This document shows positions 15,773 through 24,776 of a stretch of 32,915 nucleotides of DNA, one piece after another (the first letter of the stretch is position 1; each line of letters starts with the position of its first letter). The DNA is from Bacteroidota bacterium. Its GTDB lineage: Bacteria; Bacteroidota; Bacteroidia; Chitinophagales; Saprospiraceae. The translations under genes and the position numbers were made by a program. The notes beneath the pieces are model-generated. The model was not told where the DNA came from, did no database searches, and saw only the letters and a list, made by a program, of their open reading frames with translations. The stretch covers positions 1 through 32,915 of the forward strand of contig BJGN01000020.1 of the NCBI GenBank assembly GCA_014190515.1, written 5' to 3'.

Positions 15773-16927
15773 ATGGCTAAAAGAGATTATTATGAGGTTT
15801 TGGGCGTTTCAAAATCCGCAGATGCTGCGGAACTTAAAAAAGCTTACCGTAAACTAGCTGTCCAGTATCATCCCGATAGAAATCCTGATGATAAAGTTGC
15901 AGAAGATAGGTTTAAAGAGGCCGCAGAAGCCTATGAAGTGCTCTCCGATCCCGATAAAAAGGCAAAGTATGATCGATATGGTCATGCTGGGGTAGATGGT
16001 CAGGGCGGTTTCTCTGGTGGTGGTATGACTATGGATGATATCTTTAGTCAGTTCGGTGATGTTTTTGGTGACTCTGGCTTTGGTTCATTCTTCGGTGGTG
16101 GAGGCGGTGGTGCGGCTTCAGGAAGACAGCGTGGGCAAAAAGGTACCAATTTGCGTATTAAAGTGTCCTTAACGCTCGAGGAAATTGCTCATGGCGTACA
16201 TAAAAAAATAAAAGTTAAAAAGGAAGTTGCCTGCAATACTTGTAATGGTTCCGGAGCAAAAGATTCCGGTTCCGTGAAAGTTTGTAATACTTGCGGTGGA
16301 AATGGGGTAGTTCGTCAGGTAAGAAATACTTTCTTAGGTCAAATGCAAACTACGGTAACTTGCCCAACGTGCAATGGTTCTGGGAAAATAATTTCTTCCT
16401 TCTGTGGTGGCTGTAAAGGTTCAGGAACGTCCCATGGAGAAGAAACTATTGATATAGATATTCCAGCCGGGGTTGAATCGGGCATGCAGCTAAGTATGCG
16501 GTCCAGAGGAAATGCAGGGCAAAAAGGTGGTCCGGCCGGCGATCTTATTATAAACATAGAGGAAAAAGAACACGAATTTTTACAAAGAGATGGACAAAAT
16601 ATCCTATATGAACAGTTTTTGAGTTTCGCTGATGCATCAATCGGTACACAAGTCGAAGTGCCTACGCTGGACGGAAAAGTTAGAATTAAAATTCCTCCAG
16701 GCACACAATCTGGTAAAATATTTCGTTTGCAAGACAAAGGGCTTCCAACGGTTCAAGGATATGGTAAGGGAGATCAACTGATTCATGTGAATGTCTGGAC
16801 TCCCAAGAAGCTTACACAAGAGGAACGTGATCTTCTTGAGAAAATGAGGTCAATGCCTAATTTTACGCCTTCTCCTCAGAAATCTGATCGCACCTTATAT
16901 GAAAAATTACGCGATTATTTTAAATAA
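15773..16927 (+). CDS. dnaJ: Chaperone DnaJ
   Basis: The protein has 384 residues, a type I (class A) Hsp40. The J domain holds H33-P34-D35 in Y-H-P-D-R-N, needed to stimulate DnaK ATPase. A Gly/Phe-rich linker (about 75-120) has a run of glycines. Four zinc-binding C-x-x-C-x-G-x-G repeats ([32 protein letters not shown]) start near residue 154. The C-terminal substrate-binding domains end with a normal length. Probably cotranscribed with grpE and gldH. Confidence 0.97.
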   Translation: MAKRDYYEVLGVSKSADAAELKKAYRKLAVQYHPDRNPDDKVAEDRFKEAAEAYEVLSDPDKKAKYDRYGHAGVDGQGGFSGGGMTMDDIFSQFGDVFGDSGFGSFFGGGGGGAASGRQRGQKGTNLRIKVSLTLEEIAHGVHKKIKVKKEVACNTCNGSGAKDSGSVKVCNTCGGNGVVRQVRNTFLGQMQTTVTCPTCNGSGKIISSFCGGCKGSGTSHGEETIDIDIPAGVESGMQLSMRSRGNAGQKGGPAGDLIINIEEKEHEFLQRDGQNILYEQFLSFADASIGTQVEVPTLDGKVRIKIPPGTQSGKIFRLQDKGLPTVQGYGKGDQLIHVNVWTPKKLTQEERDLLEKMRSMPNFTPSPQKSDRTLYEKLRDYFK

Positions 16928-16935
16928 AGGATAGT

Positions 16936-17427
16936 ATGAATATTCGTCATTTTTTTTTTCTTGTTTTAATATCTATCTCCTTTTCTTGTAGTAAAGAAAA
17001 GGTTATTCTCGAAAAGGAGGTGGATGTTAAAGAATCTATAGGATGGATATTCAACGATAGCCTTTCAGTGGATTTTTCTATTTCAGATACTAACAGGCTG
17101 TATGCTATGCGCTTACAACTAAATCATACGCCCGACTTTGATTTCGAAAATGTTTATACGCGTATTCATACGCTTTTCCCGGACGGGAAACTAAGCTCTC
17201 AAATCCTTTCTCTGGCGTTGACCAATGAGACCGGAGCCTGGGCTGGTCAATGTAATAAGACAGATTGTAAAGTTGAAATAGCTCTTCAGGAGCAAATTAT
17301 ATTTCCTGCAAAGGGTAATTATAAAATAACCATTGCGCAGTTTATGCGTACAGATACCTTGTCAGGTATCGGGAATATCCGGTTTTTACTAATAGATACT
17401 GGCGAAAGAAAGTATTCAACGAAATAA
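16936..17427 (+). CDS. gldH: Gliding motility lipoprotein GldH
   Basis: The protein has 163 residues. An N-terminal lipoprotein signal ends at C18 (I-S-F-S-C-S-K-E-K), though the lipobox is not a perfect match. The family pattern follows: G-W-x-F-N-D-S-L-S-V-D-F at about 36-47, then N-V-Y-T-R-I-H-T-L-F-P-D-G-K, a G-A-W-A-G block, and I-I-F-P-A-K-G-N-Y-K-I-T-I-A-Q-F-M-R. In Flavobacterium, GldH is needed for gliding and surface secretion. Its exact task is unclear. The gene starts 8 bp after dnaJ, so it is probably read from the chaperone transcript. No terminator is seen before the convergent carB. Confidence 0.82.
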   Translation: MNIRHFFFLVLISISFSCSKEKVILEKEVDVKESIGWIFNDSLSVDFSISDTNRLYAMRLQLNHTPDFDFENVYTRIHTLFPDGKLSSQILSLALTNETGAWAGQCNKTDCKVEIALQEQIIFPAKGNYKITIAQFMRTDTLSGIGNIRFLLIDTGERKYSTK

Positions 17428-17570
17428 CCCTTTACTTAGCTACTTTACAACGAAAAATACAGGTAAAGCATTGAGAAAATTTAAAATTCGTATGATAATG
17501 GCGAATCCGGGAAATAATTCACCCATGCCTAAAAATACCACCTTATTGTCTGATATTTAGGAGATAAGAC

Positions 17571-20387
17571 TTATCGACTTAAATACATATTTCTTTGGTT
17601 GTTCAGCATGCGGAAAAAAGGATCACTCAGGTCTTTAATAAATCTGATTTCCTCACCGGTAGATTTCATTTCAGGTCCTAAGTTTTTATCAACATTCGGG
17701 AATTTATCAAAAGAAAAGACAGGGACTTTTATAGCAAATCCACGAGGTTGTGGTTTAATATCAAAATCTATTAGTTTGTGTGTACCCAACATTACCTTAG
17801 TGGCTATTTGCAGATAAGGAACCTGATAGGCTTTTGCAATAAACGGAGTGGTTCTTGATGCACGAGGATTAGCTTCTATGACATATACTTTATTGTCTTT
17901 AATAGCAAACTGAACATTTATAAGTCCCTTAATATTTAGAGCAAACGCTAGTTTTTCTGTATATTCTACCATGGCTGTCACCGCTTCGACACTTAAACTG
18001 TAAGTGGGAAGAACCGCTGAAGAGTCTCCGGAATGAACGCCTGCGGGTTCAATGTGTTCCATAATACCCATAATGTGAACGGTTTCTCCATCGCAAATGG
18101 CATCTACCTCAGCTTCTTTAGCTCTATCGAGAAAATGGTCAATGAGGATGGTATCGCCTGACAGGTTTTTAAGGATATGGAGCATTTGGTCTTCCAGTTC
18201 CTGGTCATTGATAACAATGCGCATACTTTGGCCACCTAAAACGTAAGAAGGTCTAACCAAAACGGGATATCCTACCCTTTTTGCAATTTCAATACCTTCG
18301 TCCACCTCTGTAGCCGCACCATATTCAGGATATGGAATACCTAGTTTTTTCAATAAATCGGAAAAGGCACCTCTGTCCTCAGCCAGATCCATGTTGGGGT
18401 AAGAAGTACCGATGATAGGAATGCCCTTTTCATGGAAAGTTTTCGCTAGTTTCAGAGCGGTTTGGCCGCCCAATTGAACGATAATTCCTTCTGGTTTTTC
18501 CAATTCAATAATCTCCTCCAGGTGTTCCCAAAATACTGGTTCAAAATATAGTTTATTGGCAATATCAAAATCTGTAGAAACGGTTTCTGGATTACAATTC
18601 ACCATAATAGCTTCAAAGCCAGCATCTTTGATGGCAAGTAAACCGTGGACACAACAATAATCAAATTCAATTCCCTGGCCAATCCTGTTTGGACCAGAAC
18701 CCAGGACGATTACTTTCTTTTTATCACTGGGGATACTTTCATTTTCCTGATCGAAGGTAGAATAAAAGTAGGGTGTTTTAGCTTCAAATTCGGCCGCACA
18801 GGTATCTACCATTTTAAAGGTTCTCCTGATATTCAATGATTTTCTGTAAGTGCGAACATTTTCCTCCTCTTCGTGCATCAACCTGGCAATTTGGAGGTCA
18901 GAATAGCCTACTTCTTTTAATTCTCTCAAGAAAGATGCTGGAACATCTTGAATGGCATGGTATTTTCCTAAGCTGATTTCATATTTCAGCAAGCGCTTAA
19001 TCTGTTTTAAGAACCACGGATCTATACGGGTTAGGTTTTGCAGCGTTTGGGTAGCAACACCAAGTTTCATGGCATCTTTTAATCTGAAAAGACGATCATC
19101 AGACACCTCTTCCATGCGTTTTAAAACGTCGGCAATATTGGTCCATTCCTTATTATCGGCGCCTAAGCCAATTTTTCCATTTTCCAGTGACTGGCATGCC
19201 TTTTGAAGCGCCTCTAAGAAATTTCGGCCAATGCCCATTACCTCACCTACCGACTTCATTTGAAGACCCAGGCGATGATCGGCACCAGGGAATTTGTCAA
19301 AGTTCCAACGGGGTATTTTAACAATGACATAATCTAAGGTAGGTTCAAAAAAGGCAGAAGTAGTTTTTGTAATCTGATTTTTAAGTTCATCCAAATGGTA
19401 GCCTAAGGCCAGCTTAGAAGCAATTTTTGCGATAGGGTAACCCGTTGCTTTTGACGCCAGGGCTGAGGAACGGGAAACTCTGGGATTTATCTCTATGACG
19501 ATTAACTTTTCAGTGATTGGATCTTGAGCAAATTGTATGTTACAACCTCCTGAAAAATTACCCAAAGAGCGCATGGCCTGAATCGCTTCATCCCTCATTT
19601 GTTGATAGGCTGTATCTGAAAGGGTCATCGCGGGCGCCACCGTAATGGAATCACCGGTATGAATACCCATGGGGTCAAGATTTTCAACGGTACAGATGAT
19701 AACAACATTGTCATTTTTGTCACGCAGTAACTCCAGTTCGAACTCCTTCCAGCCTAAAACTGCTTTCTCAACGAGAACTTCGTGGGTTGGTGAAGCATTT
19801 AAACCACGTCTTAGGGCGGCATCAAAGTCAATTTCCTGCATAATAATAGCACCTCCTGTCCCTCCAAGGGTGTAGGAAGGCCTGATAACCAGGGGGAATC
19901 CTATTTTTTGAGCAGCTTCTTTGCCCTCAAGGAAAGAATTAGCAATAAAAGAAGGCGCTACAGAGAGCCCAATTTTAATCATGTGCTGACGAAAAGCTTC
20001 CCTGTTTTCAGTTAGTTCAATAGCCGCAACGTCAACACCAATCATTTTAACGCCGTACTTTTCCCATATACCCATCTTGTCCATTTCAATAGCAAGATTC
20101 AATGCCGTTTGACCGCCCATCGTTGGTAGCACCGCATCAATTTTCCTTTCTTCCAATATATGAATGACACTTTCAGCGGTTAATGGCAGCAAATAGATAT
20201 AGTCTGCCATTATATTATCCGTCATAATGGTAGCCGGATTGGAATTAATGAGACTCACTTCGATGCCCTCTTCACGCAAAGAACGAGAAGCTTGTGACCC
20301 TGAGTAATCAAATTCGCAAGCTTGTCCTATAACTATAGGTCCGCTGCCGATAATTAATACGGAACGTATGGAAGAATCTTTAGGCAT
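17571..20387 (-). CDS. carB: Carbamoyl-phosphate synthase large chain, without the allosteric domain
   Basis: The protein has 938 residues, against about 1,070 in E. coli. Two tandem ATP-grasp halves are complete: the first starts V-L-I-I-G-S-G-P-I-V-I-G-Q and contains R-P-S-Y-T-L-G-G-T-G-G; the second starts V-I-V-L-G-S-G-P-N-R-I-G-Q and contains R-P-S-Y-V-L-G-G-Q-S-M. The protein ends N-Q-R-N-M-Y-L-S-R exactly where the C-terminal MGS-like regulatory domain would begin. It makes carbamoyl phosphate from bicarbonate, ATP and ammonia supplied by CarA, for arginine and pyrimidines. The stop is clean and the same short form is known in related Bacteroidota, so it is not a truncated pseudogene. 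No carA is adjacent. Confidence 0.95.
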   Translation of the reverse strand: MPKDSSIRSVLIIGSGPIVIGQACEFDYSGSQASRSLREEGIEVSLINSNPATIMTDNIMADYIYLLPLTAESVIHILEERKIDAVLPTMGGQTALNLAIEMDKMGIWEKYGVKMIGVDVAAIELTENREAFRQHMIKIGLSVAPSFIANSFLEGKEAAQKIGFPLVIRPSYTLGGTGGAIIMQEIDFDAALRRGLNASPTHEVLVEKAVLGWKEFELELLRDKNDNVVIICTVENLDPMGIHTGDSITVAPAMTLSDTAYQQMRDEAIQAMRSLGNFSGGCNIQFAQDPITEKLIVIEINPRVSRSSALASKATGYPIAKIASKLALGYHLDELKNQITKTTSAFFEPTLDYVIVKIPRWNFDKFPGADHRLGLQMKSVGEVMGIGRNFLEALQKACQSLENGKIGLGADNKEWTNIADVLKRMEEVSDDRLFRLKDAMKLGVATQTLQNLTRIDPWFLKQIKRLLKYEISLGKYHAIQDVPASFLRELKEVGYSDLQIARLMHEEEENVRTYRKSLNIRRTFKMVDTCAAEFEAKTPYFYSTFDQENESIPSDKKKVIVLGSGPNRIGQGIEFDYCCVHGLLAIKDAGFEAIMVNCNPETVSTDFDIANKLYFEPVFWEHLEEIIELEKPEGIIVQLGGQTALKLAKTFHEKGIPIIGTSYPNMDLAEDRGAFSDLLKKLGIPYPEYGAATEVDEGIEIAKRVGYPVLVRPSYVLGGQSMRIVINDQELEDQMLHILKNLSGDTILIDHFLDRAKEAEVDAICDGETVHIMGIMEHIEPAGVHSGDSSAVLPTYSLSVEAVTAMVEYTEKLAFALNIKGLINVQFAIKDNKVYVIEANPRASRTTPFIAKAYQVPYLQIATKVMLGTHKLIDFDIKPQPRGFAIKVPVFSFDKFPNVDKNLGPEMKSTGEEIRFIKDLSDPFFRMLNNQRNMYLSR

Positions 20388-20501
20388 GGGTTGGTTGTCG
20401 TTAAATTGGCGCTAATATAAGATTAACAACTTGGAATTGAGGGATTTTATAGTGCCTTTTTACATGCTAAAGAAAAAAATATATTGAACACGAAAAATAA
20501 A

Positions 20502-21194
20502 TTATTGTAAATTCAATACAATTGGTGGGGAATAGTGTTCTAAATTAACTAAAATTTTACTATTTCCCTCTTTTAAAGAATAAATCTTCTTTTTTATCAA
20601 GTTTAATTCTAAATTTCCCCTTGAAAGTTTATTTGTGAATCCAGCGGGAATAACAAACTCATTGTCCGGCTGTGGGCCTTTTATTTCTAAATTTACTCCT
20701 TGTTGTTTCTCATCAATTAAAAGAATAACCAATGTTTCTTCAGATTGCAGTAATTGCTCGTCTTGCAAACTGAAGGTGAAGTCGTTCGACGAGATTAAGT
20801 TTTTATTGGTAATGACGAGATTGGGTTGCGTAAGAGATAAATTTACTTTTTGAAGCCCTTTGGGACAGTGAATCAAGTCAACCGACATATCTTTCTGATA
20901 GGGGGCCAGAAATTCTCCGGCATAGAAACGAGTGTACTCCGAACGGGGCTTCTCTTGCAACAAAAAATTATTGAAGGCGGGGACTGACTTCCAATCGGGC
21001 TTTTGTAAAATGCTATCGGATAATTGCTCTCCAAATTCTACCTGAACGGTATAGTAACCCTCTGGATTTAAGTATCGTACGTAAACACTGCCAATAGCTG
21101 CAGGTTCAACCGTTTTTTTTACTTCTTCTTTACAAGATAAAAAAAGGAACAGTAAGGTTACGGTGAGGATTAGGCTGCAGTGTTGTAATTTCAT
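20502..21194 (-). CDS. Lipoprotein of unknown function
   Basis: The protein has 230 residues from the ATG at 21194; a TTG start at 21215 is rejected because a -7 promoter box overlaps it. A lipoprotein signal ends at C21 (L-L-F-L-F-L-S-C-K-E-E). The mature part is mostly predicted beta strands, with no recognised domain, catalytic motif or sorting tail. It has one Cys outside the lipobox (in L-I-H-C-P-K-G). I do not recognise the family. It is separated from carB by 114 bp and divergent from the Gfo/Idh/MocA gene. Confidence 0.7.
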   Translation of the reverse strand: MKLQHCSLILTVTLLFLFLSCKEEVKKTVEPAAIGSVYVRYLNPEGYYTVQVEFGEQLSDSILQKPDWKSVPAFNNFLLQEKPRSEYTRFYAGEFLAPYQKDMSVDLIHCPKGLQKVNLSLTQPNLVITNKNLISSNDFTFSLQDEQLLQSEETLVILLIDEKQQGVNLEIKGPQPDNEFVIPAGFTNKLSRGNLELNLIKKKIYSLKEGNSKILVNLEHYSPPIVLNLQ

Positions 21195-21212
21195 TTTTCT
21201 AAAAATATATCT

Positions 21213-21220
21213 CAAATATA
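21213..21220 (-). promoter_or_regulatory. -7 promoter box (TATATTTG) for the lipoprotein gene
   Basis: On the minus strand this reads TATATTTG, an exact TAnnTTTG match, with TTG at 21239-21237 about 16 bp upstream. The ATG at 21194 lies 18 bp downstream, supporting that start. Confidence 0.45.
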
Positions 21221-21333
21221 AGGCCTATTTACCATACAATTAAATTTAAGTCCACGAACCGTAAAACAAATTCGATTTTTCCTTTTTTTAAATTTTTATT
21301 ATATTGTATTATGCTTCACAAACAGACTGCGCA

Positions 21334-22737
21334 ATGAAAAAAATAGATAGAAGAAAATTTATGACCACAGCAGCAACGGCGGCTTCATTTATGATTATCC
21401 CCAGACATGTATTGGGTGGAAAGGGCTTTATCGCGCCGAGTGATAAAGTAAATGTAGGATTGGTAGGGGCCGGAGGAAAAGGGAAGGAAAATGTGCGGGA
21501 TTTATTTAAATTGAATGACGTTCAAGTTACTTGTTTGGCGGATCCGGCAGAATATTGGGATTTAAACCGTTTTTATTATAAGACCGTTGCAGGGTTGGGG
21601 CCAGTTTCAGACATGGTGGAGAATCATTATAAGGAAAAATCAGGGTATTCAAAAGTAAACAGATATATCGATTTTAGGGAAATGTTGTCCAAAGAGACGT
21701 CTTTAGATGCTGTTCTTTGTGCTACGCCAGATCATTTACATGCCTACGTTTCCATGCTTTCCATGCAGGCAGGCAAACACGTGTATTGCGAAAAACCACT
21801 CACTCACAATATTCATGAGGCGCGCGAGGTTTCAAAAATGGCAAAAAAGACTGGCTTAGCCACTCAAATGGGTAATCAACTGCATAGTTCGCCTGCTATT
21901 AGGAATGCAGTCGAATATCTACGTTCCGGAGTGATAGGAAAGGTAAAAGAGGTTCACTCCTGGGTGCCCGCCACGAGATGGACAAATAGTTTGAAAGAAA
22001 TGCCCACCGCTGCGTCGCCCATGCCAAAAGGACTAAACTGGGATCTTTGGGTTGGACCCAGGTCAAACAGACCTTTTAATGAGCTATATGCACCGGTTAC
22101 CTGGCGTGATTTTTGGGAATTTGGATTAGGGGCTTTGGGAGATTTTGGATGCCATGACCTCGATGCGGCCACCTGGGGCCTGGAATTAGGATTGCCTGCC
22201 AAAATACAGGTGCACCCTGCAGGATTTAGTAATTCGGACATAATTCCCTACGGAGAAATTGGATATTTCAGTTTTCCAGATGGGATTAATAGCAATGAAT
22301 TTATAGATGTGACCTGGTATTCTGGTGGTTTATATCCTAAAAAACCTAAGCAACTTCCATCTGATATTGTCTTTTCCAGAAGAGGGGCCATGTATGTAGG
22401 AGAAAAGGGCGTCATGGTAACGGGAAATGGGGATACGCCTAAGGTTTTTTCAGATAAAAACCTGGTCCAGTCTGTGGAAACTACCTTTAAATTACCTCCT
22501 ACCGAGGGGCATCACCGAGACTGGATTAATGCAATTAAAGGAGGACCTGCCGCTAGTTCCAATTTTGAATATGGCGCACATCTTACCGAAATCACTCTCT
22601 TAGGCGTACTTTCTCTTCGGTTGGGAGGCGCATTAATCGATTGGGATGCTAAAAATTTGAAAGCCGTTGGATTGCCAAAAGCAGATGAGTATATAAGGGA
22701 ATCAGAGAGAACAGGATGGGAATTACCAAAGGGGTAA
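21334..22737 (+). CDS. Gfo/Idh/MocA family oxidoreductase with a Tat signal
   Basis: The protein has 467 residues from the ATG at 21334; the TTG at 21304 is rejected because the Tat signal would be displaced. The N-terminus K-I-D-R-R-K-F-M-T-T-A-A-T-A-A has the twin arginine at 6-7 and a hydrophobic stretch, so the protein is predicted to be exported folded with its cofactor. The Rossmann motif is G-L-V-G-A-G-G-K-G at 42-50, followed by the family E-K-P-L-T-H-N motif and a C-terminal Gfo/Idh/MocA domain. Such proteins reduce or oxidise sugars or cyclitols using NAD(P). The substrate is unknown and no sugar-degradation genes are adjacent. Confidence 0.85.
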   Translation: MKKIDRRKFMTTAATAASFMIIPRHVLGGKGFIAPSDKVNVGLVGAGGKGKENVRDLFKLNDVQVTCLADPAEYWDLNRFYYKTVAGLGPVSDMVENHYKEKSGYSKVNRYIDFREMLSKETSLDAVLCATPDHLHAYVSMLSMQAGKHVYCEKPLTHNIHEAREVSKMAKKTGLATQMGNQLHSSPAIRNAVEYLRSGVIGKVKEVHSWVPATRWTNSLKEMPTAASPMPKGLNWDLWVGPRSNRPFNELYAPVTWRDFWEFGLGALGDFGCHDLDAATWGLELGLPAKIQVHPAGFSNSDIIPYGEIGYFSFPDGINSNEFIDVTWYSGGLYPKKPKQLPSDIVFSRRGAMYVGEKGVMVTGNGDTPKVFSDKNLVQSVETTFKLPPTEGHHRDWINAIKGGPAASSNFEYGAHLTEITLLGVLSLRLGGALIDWDAKNLKAVGLPKADEYIRESERTGWELPKG

Positions 22738-23036
22738 ATTATGTAGCAGTTTCTTTTTAATATCTTATTTTTACTATGATTGTTCTTCATTGTAAAAACG
22801 TTTAGGACACTATTTATTTCTGGTTTTTGTTTAAATAATAAACAAAAAATCTGAGAAATTAAAGCAACTTAAAGAAGTTGGGCTTATGTTATTAAGCCTA
22901 TTTCCATTTGTTGACCTGCAAGCCGATAAAACGTCGATAACGACAAGCCAGGCCGCAGGTACAGAGTGCCTGATAATTCACATTAATGCAAACCTCATGG
23001 ATCGGTCATGCCAATGATGCCCAACAGTCTTTTCTT
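22738..23036. other. Convergent intergenic region with two hairpins and the edge of the GC-rich island
   Basis: About 300 bp with no coding frame. A perfect 10-bp hairpin, TTTTTGTTTA (22824-22833) with TAAACAAAAA (22839-22848), has a five-base loop. A second hairpin pairs GGCTTA (22881-22886) with TAAGCC (22893-22898). Base composition rises sharply from about 22,905 on, before the Kelch gene end. Neither hairpin has a strong T-run, so transcription ends here are uncertain. Confidence 0.55.
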
Positions 23037-24038
23037 TCAGGGATAACTACTGGCTGGTCGGTAAGTCTGATGAATGGTACTCCCGCTGGTGCCACCGCTC
23101 GAGGTCCCGCCGCCCGGAAGATGGATTAAGCCGTTGAGGAATGCAGCGCCTGTCACTCCGTGCACCGGCGTGGGCATATCCGGCAGGTGGATCCAGGAAT
23201 TTCTGACTGGATCATACACGTCGTGGTCAGGGAAGACCCCGTTGGCGGCTTGCGCATTTCCCTCGCCCCCGAAGACGTGGATGAAGCCGTAGGCGACGAT
23301 AGCGTTCACTCCACCGCGTATTTTGAGCATTGGGGTGGCTGTTGACCAGTTTCCTGTTGTGACATCATACACCTCCACTTTGTCGAGCGTTGGCGTGTCG
23401 AACCCGGCGCCGGTACGACCACCCAGCACATAAATTTTGCTCCCGACGCTCACCATTCCAAGGTGGTTTCGCTGGGTTGGGAGGCTGGGAAGGAGCTCCC
23501 AGCGATCGGTAGCGGGATCGTAGACGGCAAAGTCATTCCCGCGAGGCGGCCGGCCTCCAGCGACATAGATCCGTCCATTCACAACCGCCGCCCCGCCGCC
23601 ACTGCGGGCGGTAGGCATGGGTGTGCGGGTGCTCCAGCTCCCATGCTTGGGATCGAAGGCGTAGACGGTGTTCACGAAGGGACCGTCCCCACCGGCCTCA
23701 GTTTGGCCACCGATGACGTACAGGACTCCGTTCACCGACACAGACATGGTATGATTGAGGGCTACGGGTAGTGGCGCGCTTCGACGCCATTGGTCTTTGG
23801 CGGGGTCATAAACCTGCACCACTGTAGTACTGATGCGAGTCGACGGATATCCTCCGAGGACGTATATCTGCCCATCGAGCTCTGCGACGGACATTTCCGA
23901 ATTCGCCTCGAGGAGGTCCGCGCGTCGTCCCCAACGGGAGGGCTCGCTTGCTGGAGTTGAATCGATACTTGATTTCTTACAAGTAGATGAGATGATTACT
24001 GCAAATAATAGCAATAGTCTAAATTTATTAACAATCAT
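23037..24038 (-). CDS. Exported six-blade Kelch-repeat protein of foreign base composition
   Basis: The protein has 333 residues from the ATG at 24038; the TTG at 24068 is rejected. A hydrophobic leader (F-R-L-L-L-L-F-A-V-I-I-S-S-T-C-K-K) looks like a lipoprotein signal, although Thr before Cys is unusual. Six Kelch blades follow, seen by double-glycine turns: Y-V-L-G-G-Y, Y-V-I-G-G-Q, Y-V-A-G-G-R, Y-V-L-G-G-R, H-V-F-G-G-E and H-L-P-G-G-G, with W and Y-D-P motifs in the intervening strands. Such propellers bind sugars or proteins; no catalytic residues can be assigned. Codons up to about residue 28 are AT-rich like the neighbours, whereas the propeller part is GC-rich (row 23581-23640 has 45 G/C of 60; row 24001-24060 has 14 of 60). 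Confidence 0.85.
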   Translation of the reverse strand: MIVNKFRLLLLFAVIISSTCKKSSIDSTPASEPSRWGRRADLLEANSEMSVAELDGQIYVLGGYPSTRISTTVVQVYDPAKDQWRRSAPLPVALNHTMSVSVNGVLYVIGGQTEAGGDGPFVNTVYAFDPKHGSWSTRTPMPTARSGGGAAVVNGRIYVAGGRPPRGNDFAVYDPATDRWELLPSLPTQRNHLGMVSVGSKIYVLGGRTGAGFDTPTLDKVEVYDVTTGNWSTATPMLKIRGGVNAIVAYGFIHVFGGEGNAQAANGVFPDHDVYDPVRNSWIHLPDMPTPVHGVTGAAFLNGLIHLPGGGTSSGGTSGSTIHQTYRPASSYP

Positions 24039-24211
24039 AGAGGATATTTTATGGTTTAGATTTCCCAATCCGAAAAAGGTTTAATTGTATTGTATGTAGT
24101 CAAAGAAATTGGATAATTAAGTTGTAGAGTGTTTTGTTATTTGTATGTAGAATTTTTTCTTAATGATTGTAGTGTTCGTCCTTTCATGGAACCAATCGCG
24201 CGATGCCCCAT

Positions 24212-24242
24212 TTTAGTGTCTCATTATTAATGACCCACTAAA
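24212..24242. repeat. 31-bp near-palindrome in the gap upstream of the Kelch gene
   Basis: TTTAGTG (24212-24218) pairs with CACTAAA (24236-24242), and inside it TCATTA (24221-24226) pairs with TAATGA (24228-24233) around a single T. A 2-base mismatch (TC/CC) separates the two stems. A third partial copy, GTGTCTTAATGA, lies at 24244-24254, and CCCATTTT/AAAATGGG (24207-24214, 24255-24262) encloses the whole. Function unknown. Confidence 0.5.
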
Positions 24243-24596
24243 GGTGTCTTAATGAAAATGGGCAATTAGTAGGGGATAACTTAGCACTTAGTGAATTTAG
24301 AGGTTAATTATTTTTAACGTAAGTAATCAAAGAAACTTTCTCAGTCAATATTAAAGTTCCAAAATCCCTTGTATTTTTTTCTAAATAATTATTTAATTAA
24401 ACAATACCACCTGAAGCATCATAAATAGCTTTTACATTCCTTAAATCCATTTTTTAAGTACACAAATCAGGTGATTCTTGTCCCACCTAAACTTTTGAAT
24501 TGAGATTTATTTAGGACAATATTATTCTAAAAATTATTATTGATGTAACTTGTAACATTTATTGATGGTGTTTTCACAATGTTGTTCAGGATATTG

Positions 24597-24631
24597 CGCA
24601 ACCACTTATAAGGGGTTGCGAAACTTTTTTT
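24597..24631 (+). terminator. Orphan plus-strand terminator-like hairpin
   Basis: CGCAACC (24597-24603) pairs with GGTTGCG (24614-24620). The inner CTT/AAG pair (24605-24607 with 24610-24612) adds three more pairs after a mismatch. A run of seven T follows at 24625-24631. The polarity fits transcription on the plus strand, but no plus-strand gene lies between 22738 and this point. Confidence 0.55.
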
Positions 24632-24776
24632 GACCATTAGAATTTTAGTAACAAAATGGTAATACACTACCCTTTAGAATCAATGTCGATAAAATAGTAC
24701 TAAAGGTCTTCTATATAAAAACATCCAACAGTTATCTAAAATATAGAAACATAGATGGAGGCTATCTCCCCTTTTG

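Larger units (their letters stand above)
24039..24776. other. 738-bp gene-free AT-rich gap with a palindrome and an orphan terminator
   Basis: No coding frame of note is visible on either strand. Two structures stand out: a near-palindrome at 24212-24242 and a plus-strand terminator-like hairpin at 24597-24631 (both listed separately). A weak 5-bp hairpin, AGGTG (24469-24473) with CACCT (24484-24488), is also present. No tRNA or known riboswitch is recognised. Confidence 0.5.

Noticed and set aside
17571-20387. CarB as a truncated pseudogene
   Set aside because: Both ATP-grasp halves are intact and the end matches a known short form in related bacteria. No decayed regulatory domain follows the stop.
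22860-22960. Possible attC (integron) site, from GTTGGGC and several inverted repeats
   Set aside because: GTTGGGC fits the GTTRRRY half, but no matching RYYYAAC partner stands at the right distance, and no integrase or cassette array is seen.
22801-24523. Direct repeat TTTAGGACA on both sides of the Kelch island (22801-22809 and 24510-24518)
   Set aside because: Only nine bases match exactly, neither copy is at the composition boundary, and there is no transposase or target duplication. Chance is likely.
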